Part shown: one piece after another, positions 8,283 through 17,000 of the stretch
How the letters are laid out: each line of letters starts with the position of its first letter
Position numbering within the stretch: position 1 is the first letter of the stretch
Source: DASVHS01 sp035468985
GTDB lineage: Bacteria; Acidobacteriota; Thermoanaerobaculia; Gp7-AA8
Assembly: GCA_035468985.1 (NCBI GenBank)
Contig: DATISF010000016.1
Location: forward strand, 1-64,000
DNA length: 64,000 bases
Reading direction: 5' to 3'
Program-made: the position numbers and the translations under genes
The notes under the pieces: generated by a model
Databases searched by the model: none
What the model was told of the DNA's origin: nothing
What the model saw: the letters and a program-made list of their open reading frames with translations, nothing else

Positions 8283-8443
8283 TCAGCGCGGCCGTGAGCA
8301 GGATTCCCTGCGCCCCGCGCGTTCGCGGGACGACGTGATCTCGGGATCGAGAATCTTGAGCGCGATGTGCTGCTGCAGCGTCGGATCGCAGGCCTTGTAA
8401 ACGGATCCCATGCCGCCCCGCCCGACGGCAGAGTCGATTCGGG
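8283..8443 (-). pseudogene. Fragment of a bacterial Ser/Thr protein kinase (N-lobe only)
   Basis: The minus strand reads RIDSAVGRGGMGSVYKACDP, which is the glycine-rich loop of PknB-type kinases, followed by a short linker and then IALKILDPEI, the beta-3 strand with the ATP lysine. After about 53 codons the frame hits a stop. There is no catalytic loop (HRDxKxxN), no start codon and no downstream kinase. It is a decayed remnant in the 304-base stretch between the hemolysin-III gene and dtd. I see nothing else in that stretch. Confidence 0.7.
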
Positions 8444-8505
8444 AGGGTCTCCGTGTCCCCGGTCTACGTTCGCCTCTCCGCCGTCGTGGCTACAATCGTC
8501 ACCGC

Positions 8506-8943
8506 GTGAAGTGCGTCATTCAGCGCGTGAATCGCGCCTCGGTTTCGGTGGGCGGGCAGGTCGTCTCGGAGATCGGCCCGGGTATGCTGGTTCTGGGCGC
8601 GGTCGAGAAGGGCGACACCGAGCAGCAGATCGCCGAGGCGGCGAGAAAGATCCGCGAACTGCGCATCTTCAGCGACGAGGCCGGAAAGATGAACCGCGAT
8701 CTCCGCGACATCGGCGGCGCGATCCTGGCCGTCTCGCAATTCACACTGGCCGGATCGATCGACCGCGGCCGCCGTCCCAGCTTCGACAACGCCGAGGAAC
8801 CGGAGAAGGCGAGAGCGATGTTCGAGCGATTCGTCCGCGAGCTCGCCTCGACCGGCATCGAAGTGAAGACCGGCCGCTTTCGCGAAATGATGGTCGTCGC
8901 GCTGGACAACGACGGGCCGGTGACGTTCGTGTATGACAGCTAG
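8506..8943 (+). CDS. dtd: D-aminoacyl-tRNA deacylase (D-Tyr-tRNA deacylase)
   Basis: 145 residues, the normal DTD length. The enzyme hydrolyses D-amino acids, and glycine mischarged on tRNA-Ala, from tRNA. It shows the family start MKCVIQRVNRASVSV, the catalytic-site segment SQFTLAGS near residue 80, and NDGPVTF at the C-terminus, which carries the Gly-cisPro chiral-proofreading motif. The start is GTG 8506, which gives the canonical MK(C/A)VIQRV opening; longer in-frame extensions upstream lack similarity. Confidence 0.95.
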   Translation: MKCVIQRVNRASVSVGGQVVSEIGPGMLVLGAVEKGDTEQQIAEAARKIRELRIFSDEAGKMNRDLRDIGGAILAVSQFTLAGSIDRGRRPSFDNAEEPEKARAMFERFVRELASTGIEVKTGRFREMMVVALDNDGPVTFVYDS

Positions 8944-8946
8944 TGT

Positions 8947-9121
8947 GGCGTGTCGCAATAGACCGGCTTTCGTTGCGCCGGCAACCCTTCGGGCTGGTGC
9001 CGGTTGCGGCCGATCTGCGGCGTTGCTCGTCGTCGACGATGCCACCGCATCGCCTCATGCTGGCGCCTTGCATCTCGGCCGCAAGCGGCACCAGCGAAAG
9101 TCGGTCTATTCGCGACACGCC
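8947..9121. repeat. 175-base imperfect palindrome (MITE/REP-like hairpin element)
   Basis: The outer arms GGCGTGTCGCAATAGACC (from 8947) and GGTCTATTCGCGACACGCC (ending 9121) are reverse complements except for one extra base. The pairing continues inward across CGGCTTTCG/CGAAAGTCG, with one mismatch. A second arm pair, GCTGGTGCCGGTTGCGGCC (8993-9011) and its near complement ending at 9095, lies inside. The single strand could fold into a long branched hairpin. It occupies the gap between dtd and leuS and holds no convincing gene. Confidence 0.75.
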
Positions 9122-9203
9122 TCGCTAGGACTCGGAGAGCGGGATGCAGCATCGCCTGCGTCCTCGTGTCCTCGTGTCCCGCTCCTCTATACTTCCGCGC
9201 TCT

Positions 9204-11753
9204 ATGTCCCAGTACCGTCCCGGCGAAATCGAACCGAAGTGGCAGAAGAAATGGGCTGAGGCGAAGGTCGCCGAGATCGATGTGACCGCGCCGGGCAAGA
9301 AGTTCTACATGCTCAATATGTTCCCGTACCCGTCGGGCGATCTCCACGTCGGGCACGGGCGCAACTACATCCTCGGCGACGCGCTCTACCGTTTCTTCCG
9401 GATGCAGGGAATGGCCGCGCTCAATCCGATGGGTTGGGATGCGTTCGGACTGCCGGCGGAGAACGCCGCCATCAAGCGCCAGATCCATCCCCGCGAATGG
9501 ACCCTCGGCAACATCGCCAACATGAAGAAGCAGTTCATGCGCTGGGGCATCCTCTACGACTGGTCGAAGGAGCTCGCCTCATGCGAGCCGGAGTACTACC
9601 GCTGGAACCAGTGGCTGTTCCTCCAGCTCTACAAGCGCGGCCTCGCGTACCGCGGCAAGGCGCCGGTGAACTGGTGCCCGACCGACAAGACCGTGCTGGC
9701 GAACGAGCAGGTCATCGACGGCCGTTGTGACCGCTGCAACTCGCTGGTCGAGCAGCGCGAGCTCGAGCAGTGGTTCCTGAAAATCACCGAGTACGCCGAT
9801 CGCCTCGACGACGGGCTCGATCAGCTGCCGGACTGGCCGGAGAAAGTGAAGCTGATGCAGCGGAACTGGATCGGCCGGTCGGTCGGTGCCGACGTCGACT
9901 TCATGGTTCCATCGCTCGGCAAGCCGATCCGTGTCTTCACCACGCGTCCCGACACGATCTTCGGAGCGACGTTCATGGTGCTCGCGCCGGAGCATCCCGA
10001 CGTGGCGAAGCTCGTCGCCGATCATGCGCAGCGCGCCGAGATCGAGAAGTGGATCACCGGCGTGCGCAATCACACCAGCCTCGAGCGCCAGGAGGCGGGG
10101 AAGGAAGGGCGATTCACCGGGAAGACGGCGATCAATCCGTTCACGAACGAAGAGATCCCGATCTGGCTCGGCAACTTCGTGCTGATGCAGTACGGCACCG
10201 GCGCGATCATGTCCGTCCCCGCGCACGACGAACGCGATTTCGAGTTCGCGGAGCAGTACGGCATCCCGATGCGGATCGTGATCAGTGGAGCGTCGGCCGT
10301 CTCGGCCGGCGATTTGAAGGAAGCCTTCACCGCCAAGGACGATTCCGCCACCGTCATCAACTCCGGCCTGATCAGCGGTCTCACGCCTCCGAAAGCGATC
10401 GAGAAGATCTCCGACGAGATCGAGCGCCGCGGCATCGGAAAGAAAACGGTGCGCTACCGCCTCCGCGACTGGCTGATCTCACGCCAGCGGTACTGGGGAA
10501 CGCCGATCCCGATGCTCTACTGCGATCGCTGCGCACTCGTTCCCGTTCCGGAAAGCGATCTGCCGGTCCGGCTGCCGATCGATGTCCCGTTCACCGGTCG
10601 CGAGGGCAACCCGCTGGCGAAGCAGGAATCGTTCGTCAACGTGAAATGCCCGAGGTGCGGCGTCGCGGCCCGGCGCGAGACCGACACGATGGACACGTTC
10701 GTCGACTCGTCGTGGTACTACGCGCGGTTCATCTCCGCGCACGACTCGACGAAGATCTTCGACTCGAATCTCGTCGACCGCTGGCTGCCCGTCGACCAAT
10801 ACATCGGCGGGATCGAGCACGCCATCCTTCACCTCCTCTACGCCCGTTTCATCTGCCGCACGCTCCACGACCTCGGCCTCACGAAAGTGGAGGAGCCGTT
10901 CACGCGTCTCTTCAACCAGGGTGTGATCACGAAAGAGGGATATCGCGATCCGGCGCAGAACCTCGGCTGGGTCGCGCTCAACGAGGTGGAGTGGCGCGAC
11001 GGAAAACCGTTCCGAGGCGCGACCGAGCTCGTTCCTGAAGTGGGCAAGATGTCGAAGTCACGCTTCAACGTCGTGCCGCCCGATGAGCTGATCGCGAAAT
11101 TCGGCGCCGACACGGAGCGCGTCTACACGCTGTTCATCGCGCCGCCGGACAAGGAAGCGGCATGGTCGGATGAGGGCGTCATCGGCGCGTATCGGTTCCT
11201 CGGGCGCGTCTGGGCGATGGGGGAGCAGATCGCGGCCTCGGTCCTCGGTCCTGGGTCCTCGGCCGACATCACTGCCGTGACGCGCAAGCTCCATCAGACC
11301 ATCGGTGCGGTCACGCGGCGGTTCGAGCGATTCGAATTCAACACGGCGATCTCGGCGCTGATGGAGCTGTCGAATGCCATCGGCGATTACCTTGCCGGCG
11401 GCGGACGCGATCCTCAGGTCCGCGAAGCGTACCTCGCGCTGTTGCAGATGCTCCATCCCTTCGCACCGCATATGACCGAGGAGCTGTGGGAGATGGCGGG
11501 GGAGAAGGGATTCGTGCTCACGTCGCAGTGGCCGGTTGCCGATCCGGCGCTGATGCAAGAGGACTTCGTCACGATCGTCGTGCAGGTGAACGGCAAGCTG
11601 CGCGGCCAGATCGAGGTGCCCAATCCTCCCGTTGAAGACGCGGTGATGGCGGCGGTGAAGGCGAACGAGAAGGTTCAGAGCTGGGTGACCGGCAAGCAGA
11701 TCGTGAAGACGATCTACGTTCCGGGTAAGCTGGTGAACGTGGTGGTTCGATGA
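9204..11753 (+). CDS. leuS: Leucyl-tRNA synthetase
   Basis: 849 residues, the standard bacterial LeuRS length. The class I signatures are present: FPYPSGDLHVGHGRNY (HIGH) near residue 40, and GKMSKSRFNVV (KMSKS) near residue 615. Between them lies the CP1 editing domain with the TTRPDTIFGATFMVLAPEHP and GTGAIMSVPAHDERDFEFA segments that clear mischarged tRNA. WCP and CDRC cysteine knuckles flank the insertion. The start is ATG 9204 (MSQYRPGEIEPKWQKKW). The stop overlaps the lptE start (ATGA). Confidence 0.98.
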   Translation: MSQYRPGEIEPKWQKKWAEAKVAEIDVTAPGKKFYMLNMFPYPSGDLHVGHGRNYILGDALYRFFRMQGMAALNPMGWDAFGLPAENAAIKRQIHPREWTLGNIANMKKQFMRWGILYDWSKELASCEPEYYRWNQWLFLQLYKRGLAYRGKAPVNWCPTDKTVLANEQVIDGRCDRCNSLVEQRELEQWFLKITEYADRLDDGLDQLPDWPEKVKLMQRNWIGRSVGADVDFMVPSLGKPIRVFTTRPDTIFGATFMVLAPEHPDVAKLVADHAQRAEIEKWITGVRNHTSLERQEAGKEGRFTGKTAINPFTNEEIPIWLGNFVLMQYGTGAIMSVPAHDERDFEFAEQYGIPMRIVISGASAVSAGDLKEAFTAKDDSATVINSGLISGLTPPKAIEKISDEIERRGIGKKTVRYRLRDWLISRQRYWGTPIPMLYCDRCALVPVPESDLPVRLPIDVPFTGREGNPLAKQESFVNVKCPRCGVAARRETDTMDTFVDSSWYYARFISAHDSTKIFDSNLVDRWLPVDQYIGGIEHAILHLLYARFICRTLHDLGLTKVEEPFTRLFNQGVITKEGYRDPAQNLGWVALNEVEWRDGKPFRGATELVPEVGKMSKSRFNVVPPDELIAKFGADTERVYTLFIAPPDKEAAWSDEGVIGAYRFLGRVWAMGEQIAASVLGPGSSADITAVTRKLHQTIGAVTRRFERFEFNTAISALMELSNAIGDYLAGGGRDPQVREAYLALLQMLHPFAPHMTEELWEMAGEKGFVLTSQWPVADPALMQEDFVTIVVQVNGKLRGQIEVPNPPVEDAVMAAVKANEKVQSWVTGKQIVKTIYVPGKLVNVVVR

Positions 11754-12256
11754 AGCGCCTCCTCCTCGCCGGCTGGCTCCTGGCCCTCGGCTGCGGCTAT
11801 GCGCTGGTCGGTACGGGAAACATCCTCGATCCCTCGCTCAAGACGCTGTACGTCCCGACGTTCATCAACCGCACGACCCGCGTGGAGCTGGAGCAGCGGG
11901 TGACGCAGTCGGTGGCCGACGAGTTCGTGTCGCGCGGCCGGCTGCGGCTGGTGAACGATCCGAAGGAAGCGGACATCATCCTGAAGGGCTCGATGGACTC
12001 GTTCAATCTATCGCCGGTTGGATTCGACCAGGGGCGTGCCACGCAGTACCAGATCTCGATCACGGCGAACATCGAGCTGCTCGACCATCGCCACGAGGAT
12101 AAGGTGCTTTGGAAGAACGACCAGTACCGTTTCGTGGAGAACTACCAGGTGAATCTCGAGACGACGGATGCGTTCGACCAGGAGAGCCGGGCCATCCGGG
12201 AGATCGCGCAGCGCTTCGCGCAGAGCCTGGTAGCGAACCTGCTGGAAGGGTTCTGA
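11750..12256 (+). CDS. lptE: LPS-assembly lipoprotein LptE-like
   Basis: 168 residues. A short lipoprotein signal ends in LALGC, followed by a GYALVGTGNILDPSLKTLYV strand typical of LptE-type proteins. EADIILKGSMDSFNLSPVGF and the C-terminal amphipathic helix fit the two-helix, four-strand fold. LptE plugs the LptD barrel and helps place LPS in the outer leaflet. The location just after leuS, with an ATGA overlap, matches the leuS-lptE order known in many diderms. A REP-like cruciform begins two bases after its stop. Confidence 0.88.
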   Translation: MKRLLLAGWLLALGCGYALVGTGNILDPSLKTLYVPTFINRTTRVELEQRVTQSVADEFVSRGRLRLVNDPKEADIILKGSMDSFNLSPVGFDQGRATQYQISITANIELLDHRHEDKVLWKNDQYRFVENYQVNLETTDAFDQESRAIREIAQRFAQSLVANLLEGF

Positions 12257-12257
12257 T

Positions 12258-12328
12258 GGGGTCAGAGCTTCGATTCGCCCCTTTTTCTACGGACAGTAGA
12301 AACTGCGGCGAATCGAAGCTCTGACCCC
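12258..12328. repeat. REP-like cruciform with perfect 22-base arms
   Basis: GGGGTCAGAGCTTCGATTCG (12258-12277, arm continuing to 12279) is exactly complementary to 12307-12328, which ends CTCTGACCCC. The 27-base loop itself contains TTTCTAC and GTAGAAA arms around five bases, so the whole element folds as a stem topped by a second hairpin. The GGGGTCAGAG termini resemble REP sequences mobilised by RAYT transposases. It lies between the convergent lptE and cyclase genes and probably also terminates both transcripts. Confidence 0.85.
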
Positions 12329-12332
12329 CATT

Positions 12333-13133
12333 TCATCGAGGCACGAGGGCCACGATGCGCAACGGCCCGCCCGAGCCGCCGGCGATCTTCATCGGCAATG
12401 CCACGACCCACGCGCCGCGCGCGGGGACGCGCTCGAGGTTGGCGATGTTCTCGAGGCCGGGGACGCCGGCGCCGTTCGCGATCTGGTGGACGATGAAATC
12501 GCGCGACTGACCGTAGTCGATGCTGGCGGTATCGACGCCGATCGCGCCGACGCGCCGGTCGTTGACGAGCACACGCGCGGCCTCGGCGCCAAAGGAGGGG
12601 AAGTGGAGCTTGTCGGTTGCTCCCGGCGTGTCGTCGCCGAAATAGGCCTTGCGATCGGGATAGCGTGATCCCCATCCGGTGCGCAGGAGGACGATCGCAC
12701 CGTTCGGGATCGTGCCGTTCGCCGATTCCCATGCGCGCACATCGTCGGGGGTCAGCCGGTAGTCAGGATCGTTCGCGGTCTTCGCGGTGATGTCGATGAC
12801 GACCGCCGGCGCGATCAGCTGATCGACGGGAATCTGATCGGCGCTGCGCCCGTGCTCGGCGAAGTGGATCGGCGCATCGAGGTGCGTGCCGCCGTGCTCC
12901 GGCGCGCAAAACGTGTTCGATGAGTAGAAGTAGCCGCCGGGCGTGGGGCCGTACGCAAGCCTTCGCAGCTCGAATCCGCTGGGAGAGTTCGGCCAGTAGA
13001 GCGTGTGGTCGTCGAACGAGTAGGTCAGATCGACCACTTCGGCGCGTGACAAATCGATCGGTGGACGAGCCACCGAGGCGCAACCAGTCAGCGCAAGTGC
13101 AACCACAATAACGCCGAAGCGTGCGAGCGGCAT
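12333..13133 (-). CDS. Cyclase / kynurenine-formamidase-like lipoprotein
   Basis: 266 residues. The start at 13133 is set by a perfect AGGAGG site eight bases upstream. MPLARFGVIVVALALTGCAS is a lipoprotein signal with an LTGC lipobox. The mature enzyme has the metal-binding HGGTHLDAPIHF motif of the cyclase (KynB-like, PF04199) family, plus a later GAIGVDTASIDYG segment and a C-terminal RGAWVVALPMKIAGGSGGP active-site loop. Family members hydrolyse amides such as formylkynurenine, or isatin. An envelope-anchored form suggests a periplasmic substrate, which is not identifiable. Confidence 0.9.
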   Translation of the reverse strand: MPLARFGVIVVALALTGCASVARPPIDLSRAEVVDLTYSFDDHTLYWPNSPSGFELRRLAYGPTPGGYFYSSNTFCAPEHGGTHLDAPIHFAEHGRSADQIPVDQLIAPAVVIDITAKTANDPDYRLTPDDVRAWESANGTIPNGAIVLLRTGWGSRYPDRKAYFGDDTPGATDKLHFPSFGAEAARVLVNDRRVGAIGVDTASIDYGQSRDFIVHQIANGAGVPGLENIANLERVPARGAWVVALPMKIAGGSGGPLRIVALVPR

Positions 13134-13248
13134 GAAATGACCTCCTGCCCTGTATAGAAACTGCTTGCCTGCATTCCGTCTCCGAGGTAGGCTCGGCTTC
13201 CCAAAATCCGTAGGTTCGAGGTCCGGCTTGCGGCCCACATTCTCTCAG

Positions 13249-14034
13249 GTGCGGTGGGCGGGAGAGCGAGTCTTCATCGTATTGATGATCGCCGTGTCAC
13301 TCGCGGCGAGCGATGTCCCTCTGTTTCCGATTCCGCTTCATCTGGTCCGAACGATTGAGGATCCGATCGCCGGCGCCAAGGTCCGCGTCGACGAGTACTG
13401 CACCGGCAACAGAATCATCACGGTCAATGGCAGTCGAACCGCCATTGTCGATTACGACCGCCGGGAGCTGACAGAAATCGATCGCGGCGCCGCGAGCTAC
13501 AGCGTGGCGCGATTCGACGAGGTTGCCGCCGCGCAGATGCCTCTCGCTCCTGCATCTGGCAATGAAACTTGGAAGACCACGCCGCTCGGCGTGCGCTCGT
13601 CGGCGGATGGCCGGAACGCTGACGCGTTCGAAATCGTGAGCTCCGGGCCCGAGAAGGTGAAAGTCGAGTTGCGCGTCGATCGCGAGCGCAGCGTGTCCCG
13701 CAGTGCGTTCGAGGCACTCGTCGGTTCTGCCTATCCCAATCGCGGTTCCGAGCAGCAGAACGCCGTCGCGCTCGCCTGCGCACGAACGCGCGCGGTGAGC
13801 GCGGCCGACGCGAGCGGAGCGGAGTCATACGGGATCCCGCTCGAGCAGACGATCACGTTCGAAGCAGGTTCCGGCAAGACGCTCACCATCCGCAACTCGG
13901 TCATCAGCGTGACCAATGAGCTGCCGCCGCCGGACGTCCTGACGATTCCTGCGGGAGCGAAGCTGATCGAATCGCGCGCCGCACGCATGCAGAAGGCCCT
14001 CAGGGAGCTGAAGGAGCCCCCACCGCATCAATAG
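13249..14034 (+). CDS. Small secreted protein preceding the giant genes, function unknown
   Basis: About 261 residues. The GTG at 13249 gives MRWAGERVFIVLMIAVSLAA, a plausible Sec signal; ATG 13285 would cut it short, and an earlier in-frame start at 13165 adds 28 unlikely residues. The mature protein has no recognised domain. A repeated beta pattern is seen (TIEDPIAGAKVRVDEY, NRIITVNGSRTAIVDYD), and the C-terminus carries a LPPPDVLTIPAGAKLIES segment. It ends two bases before the first giant gene, so it is probably the first gene of the same operon. It might be an accessory or chaperone protein for the giant products (inference). Confidence 0.6.
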   Translation: MRWAGERVFIVLMIAVSLAASDVPLFPIPLHLVRTIEDPIAGAKVRVDEYCTGNRIITVNGSRTAIVDYDRRELTEIDRGAASYSVARFDEVAAAQMPLAPASGNETWKTTPLGVRSSADGRNADAFEIVSSGPEKVKVELRVDRERSVSRSAFEALVGSAYPNRGSEQQNAVALACARTRAVSAADASGAESYGIPLEQTITFEAGSGKTLTIRNSVISVTNELPPPDVLTIPAGAKLIESRAARMQKALRELKEPPPHQ

Positions 14035-14036
14035 AT

Positions 14037-17000
14037 ATGCGATACCGCCTGGCCGCCGCCGTGCTCGTGGCGCAGAGTCTCTGCGCGGCGCCACTCCTCG
14101 GCGGCGAGATCACCAGCGGTAGCCTGCAGATCCAGGGTGTTGCTCTCGAGGTCGACACGCCGGCCGTAACGACCGGCATCGACATCCCCACCACCATCCA
14201 GACGAAGTTCGGCGGAAAGACGAACGACGCCGCGCCTTCAGTCGAAGGCCTCCTCGCCGTCGCGGAGCTGACCGGCCCCGGTCTCGATTCGCCGATCCAG
14301 CTCACCACAGCGCCGGGCTATCGCTTCCAGATTCCAGGGTTCTCGCAGGAAGGCGTTTACACGCTTCAGAACATCCGGTTGATGAAGGGCAGCGAGTTCG
14401 TCGCGCCCGCGGTGCCGCCGGCAGCGGCGATCACGGTCGCAAACATCCTGCAGACGTCAGTGAAGGTGCATCAGCTGACGCCGGACGAACTTCGCTCCCG
14501 CGGAATCGTCCTGGATGGACGCAATTACAACGTGTACGAGTACTCGTTCACGTTCCTGGTCAACGGGCAGACCATCGAAGTGCCGTTCCCGGTGGTCGTC
14601 GACACGAGAACCCACGAGGTCACGCCGCTCGGGAAGGAGACACCGTTCACGCTTCCGAACACCGGCCAGGCGAAGCCGCCGAGGTGGTCGCCGCCGGATG
14701 TGATTCCGTTCGAGCTGCCGCCGGACCCGGAGGCAATGGCGCAACAGGGCCAGAGTGGACAAACGCCGCAGGATCGGGCCACACCGGTTCGTCGGCCGAG
14801 CATCCCCGCGGCCATCGTGATTCCGAACTCTTTGGCCGTTCTCCATCAATTTTTCGCCGTGATTCTCACGGTGAGCAACGGCGCGCCCTCGGGCAGCACG
14901 GCGCGTCTGGACGATCTCCGCGCCACGATCAAGTTGCCGACGGCGCTGCGGCCGGTGAAGTCCAATCCGTCCGTCGCGTTCGGACAACCGGTTCCGATCG
15001 TCGACCCGACAACCGGCGTGACGTTCCTCGTGGCACAGGCGAAGGGCGAAGCCGAGTGGGACGTCGAAGGCTTGCAGCCGGGAACGCATACGATCGACAT
15101 CGAGATCCGGGCCACGCTGCGCGAGACCGGTCAGGCCGACGTGCCATTGAAGGCAACGCCGCGCGCATCGATCGTCGTGCACGATCCCCGATTCAACCTC
15201 ACCTTCTCGCATCCCGATACGGTGAGGAAGGGGATCGATTACTCGACCTACACCTTCGTCACGAACATGAGCGGCTCGGCGCAGACGATGCGCGTCGGCA
15301 ACGGCGTGCCGTCATGCGATCAGGCCGCCGGAGCGAATGTCTGCCGGATCGGAGGTGCCGATTCGGATGAACTGACGCTCGCTTCCGGCGAGATGAAAAT
15401 GATCGAGTACACGCTGCGGCCGGGAATCACCGGGCATGTCTTCGCGACCGCCGGCTCGATCGACAACCCCGACAACATCACGGCGGCGGTGCAGCTGCAC
15501 ATGGGCGTCAGCGAGAGCGGAGTTCCGCTCTCGCCGGCGACGCTCGTGATGCCGTACTACGCACAGTTCGTCAATCCCGACCTCGTCGACGCCAACCTGC
15601 AGCTCCTCGGCCTCGGCTACAGCGTGGCGACGGCGCCGGTGAATCAGACCACGGCGAAGTTTCCGCGCGTGATTCGCAGTGATGTCTTCTACCGCGCCGC
15701 GGATATCGCTCGCGCCGGACAGCGGATCTTCGTCAGCAACGGCGCCCCCGATGCAAAGCGCGATGCGATTGCTCATCTCGCGCTCGACCTTCTCGGAAAT
15801 GGGACGGAGTTACGGGAGTGGGATGACCTTCGCCGGCAGGAGAAGAGCGGCCGTGTCGCCGGCGCATCCGTTTTCGCGGAGCTGAATTCTGCCGGGATGG
15901 CACGACGCGCGAGCATCGCGGAGTTCGTCGATCTTTTCGCGTCGGCGACTTCGTACCGCACGCCGTATGTCATGGCCATCGCACACGGTCCGGCAGCCGC
16001 CGGCAGTCCACGACCGTACGCCCTGTCGCTCCGCGGTGAATCGGGACGCCGCGCCGATGTTCCGAACGAGGCGGCGTCCGGTTGGATCCGCGATCTCCCG
16101 TTCTCCGACATCTCGCGGTTCGACGTCGCCGCACTGGCCCGCGCGGGCGAGATCGCGCTGGTCGGCCGATGGACTGAAAACATCGATGTCGTCGTGACGC
16201 CCTCGGTGTCCGGGCCGTTCGCGATCGAGATTGTCTTTCCGGGCACGAACGACGGCACCGCGATGCGCGCGCACTTCGATGTCAACGGCACGGCAGGAGA
16301 GCCGATCCGCATTCCGATCACGCGCGGCGCGACGTCGCTCAACGCGATTCTGCCCAATGGCGGGTTCAGCGCGACAACGACTGCGAGCGCAGTCGCTGTC
16401 GTCCCGCTGCAGATCGTTGGAGGACGCCAGGATCTCAACCTCGACCCCGACGGACACAAGGTGTCGATACTCTTCAATCGTCCGGTTGCCATTCAAACCA
16501 GTGGCGACTGGCGTTCGAAGTTTGCCGCAACGATCGCCTTCAATCGCGACGGCGTCATCTACAACGGTCCACGCGCGATCTTCGCGGCGGCGATGCAGGA
16601 CGACAATCGCGTCATCAATCTGTCGTTCGATTCCGTCCTGACCACGAACGCAGCGTACGCGATCGCGGTGAGTCCGCTCGTCGATCCCCTGACGCAGTCC
16701 GAGGTCGCGTTTGCGCAGCCTGTGACGCCGAAGATCGATAACGACCGTCCCGCCGCGATCGTCTACGGCAAGTTCCTGAAGAGCGACAACACGCCGATCG
16801 GCGGCTCCGAAGTACGGCTGTACACCGGCCATTTCCAGGGGTGCACGGTTGGGATCATGGACGGCGATCCGCCGGTCGACTGCAATCCCTACAGGGAAGC
16901 GCCTCAGTACGTGAAGAGCGAGGCGGACGGCACGTTCCTCTTCGAGTACATCCCGCGCGACCCGATCGGCGACCCGGGACTCACTGGTTCGTACCGGCTC

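Noticed and set aside
8933..9259. Open frames across the dtd-leuS gap
   Set aside because: They are explained by the long palindrome. The leuS product is well defined from ATG 9204 and the extra codons show no similarity to LeuRS.
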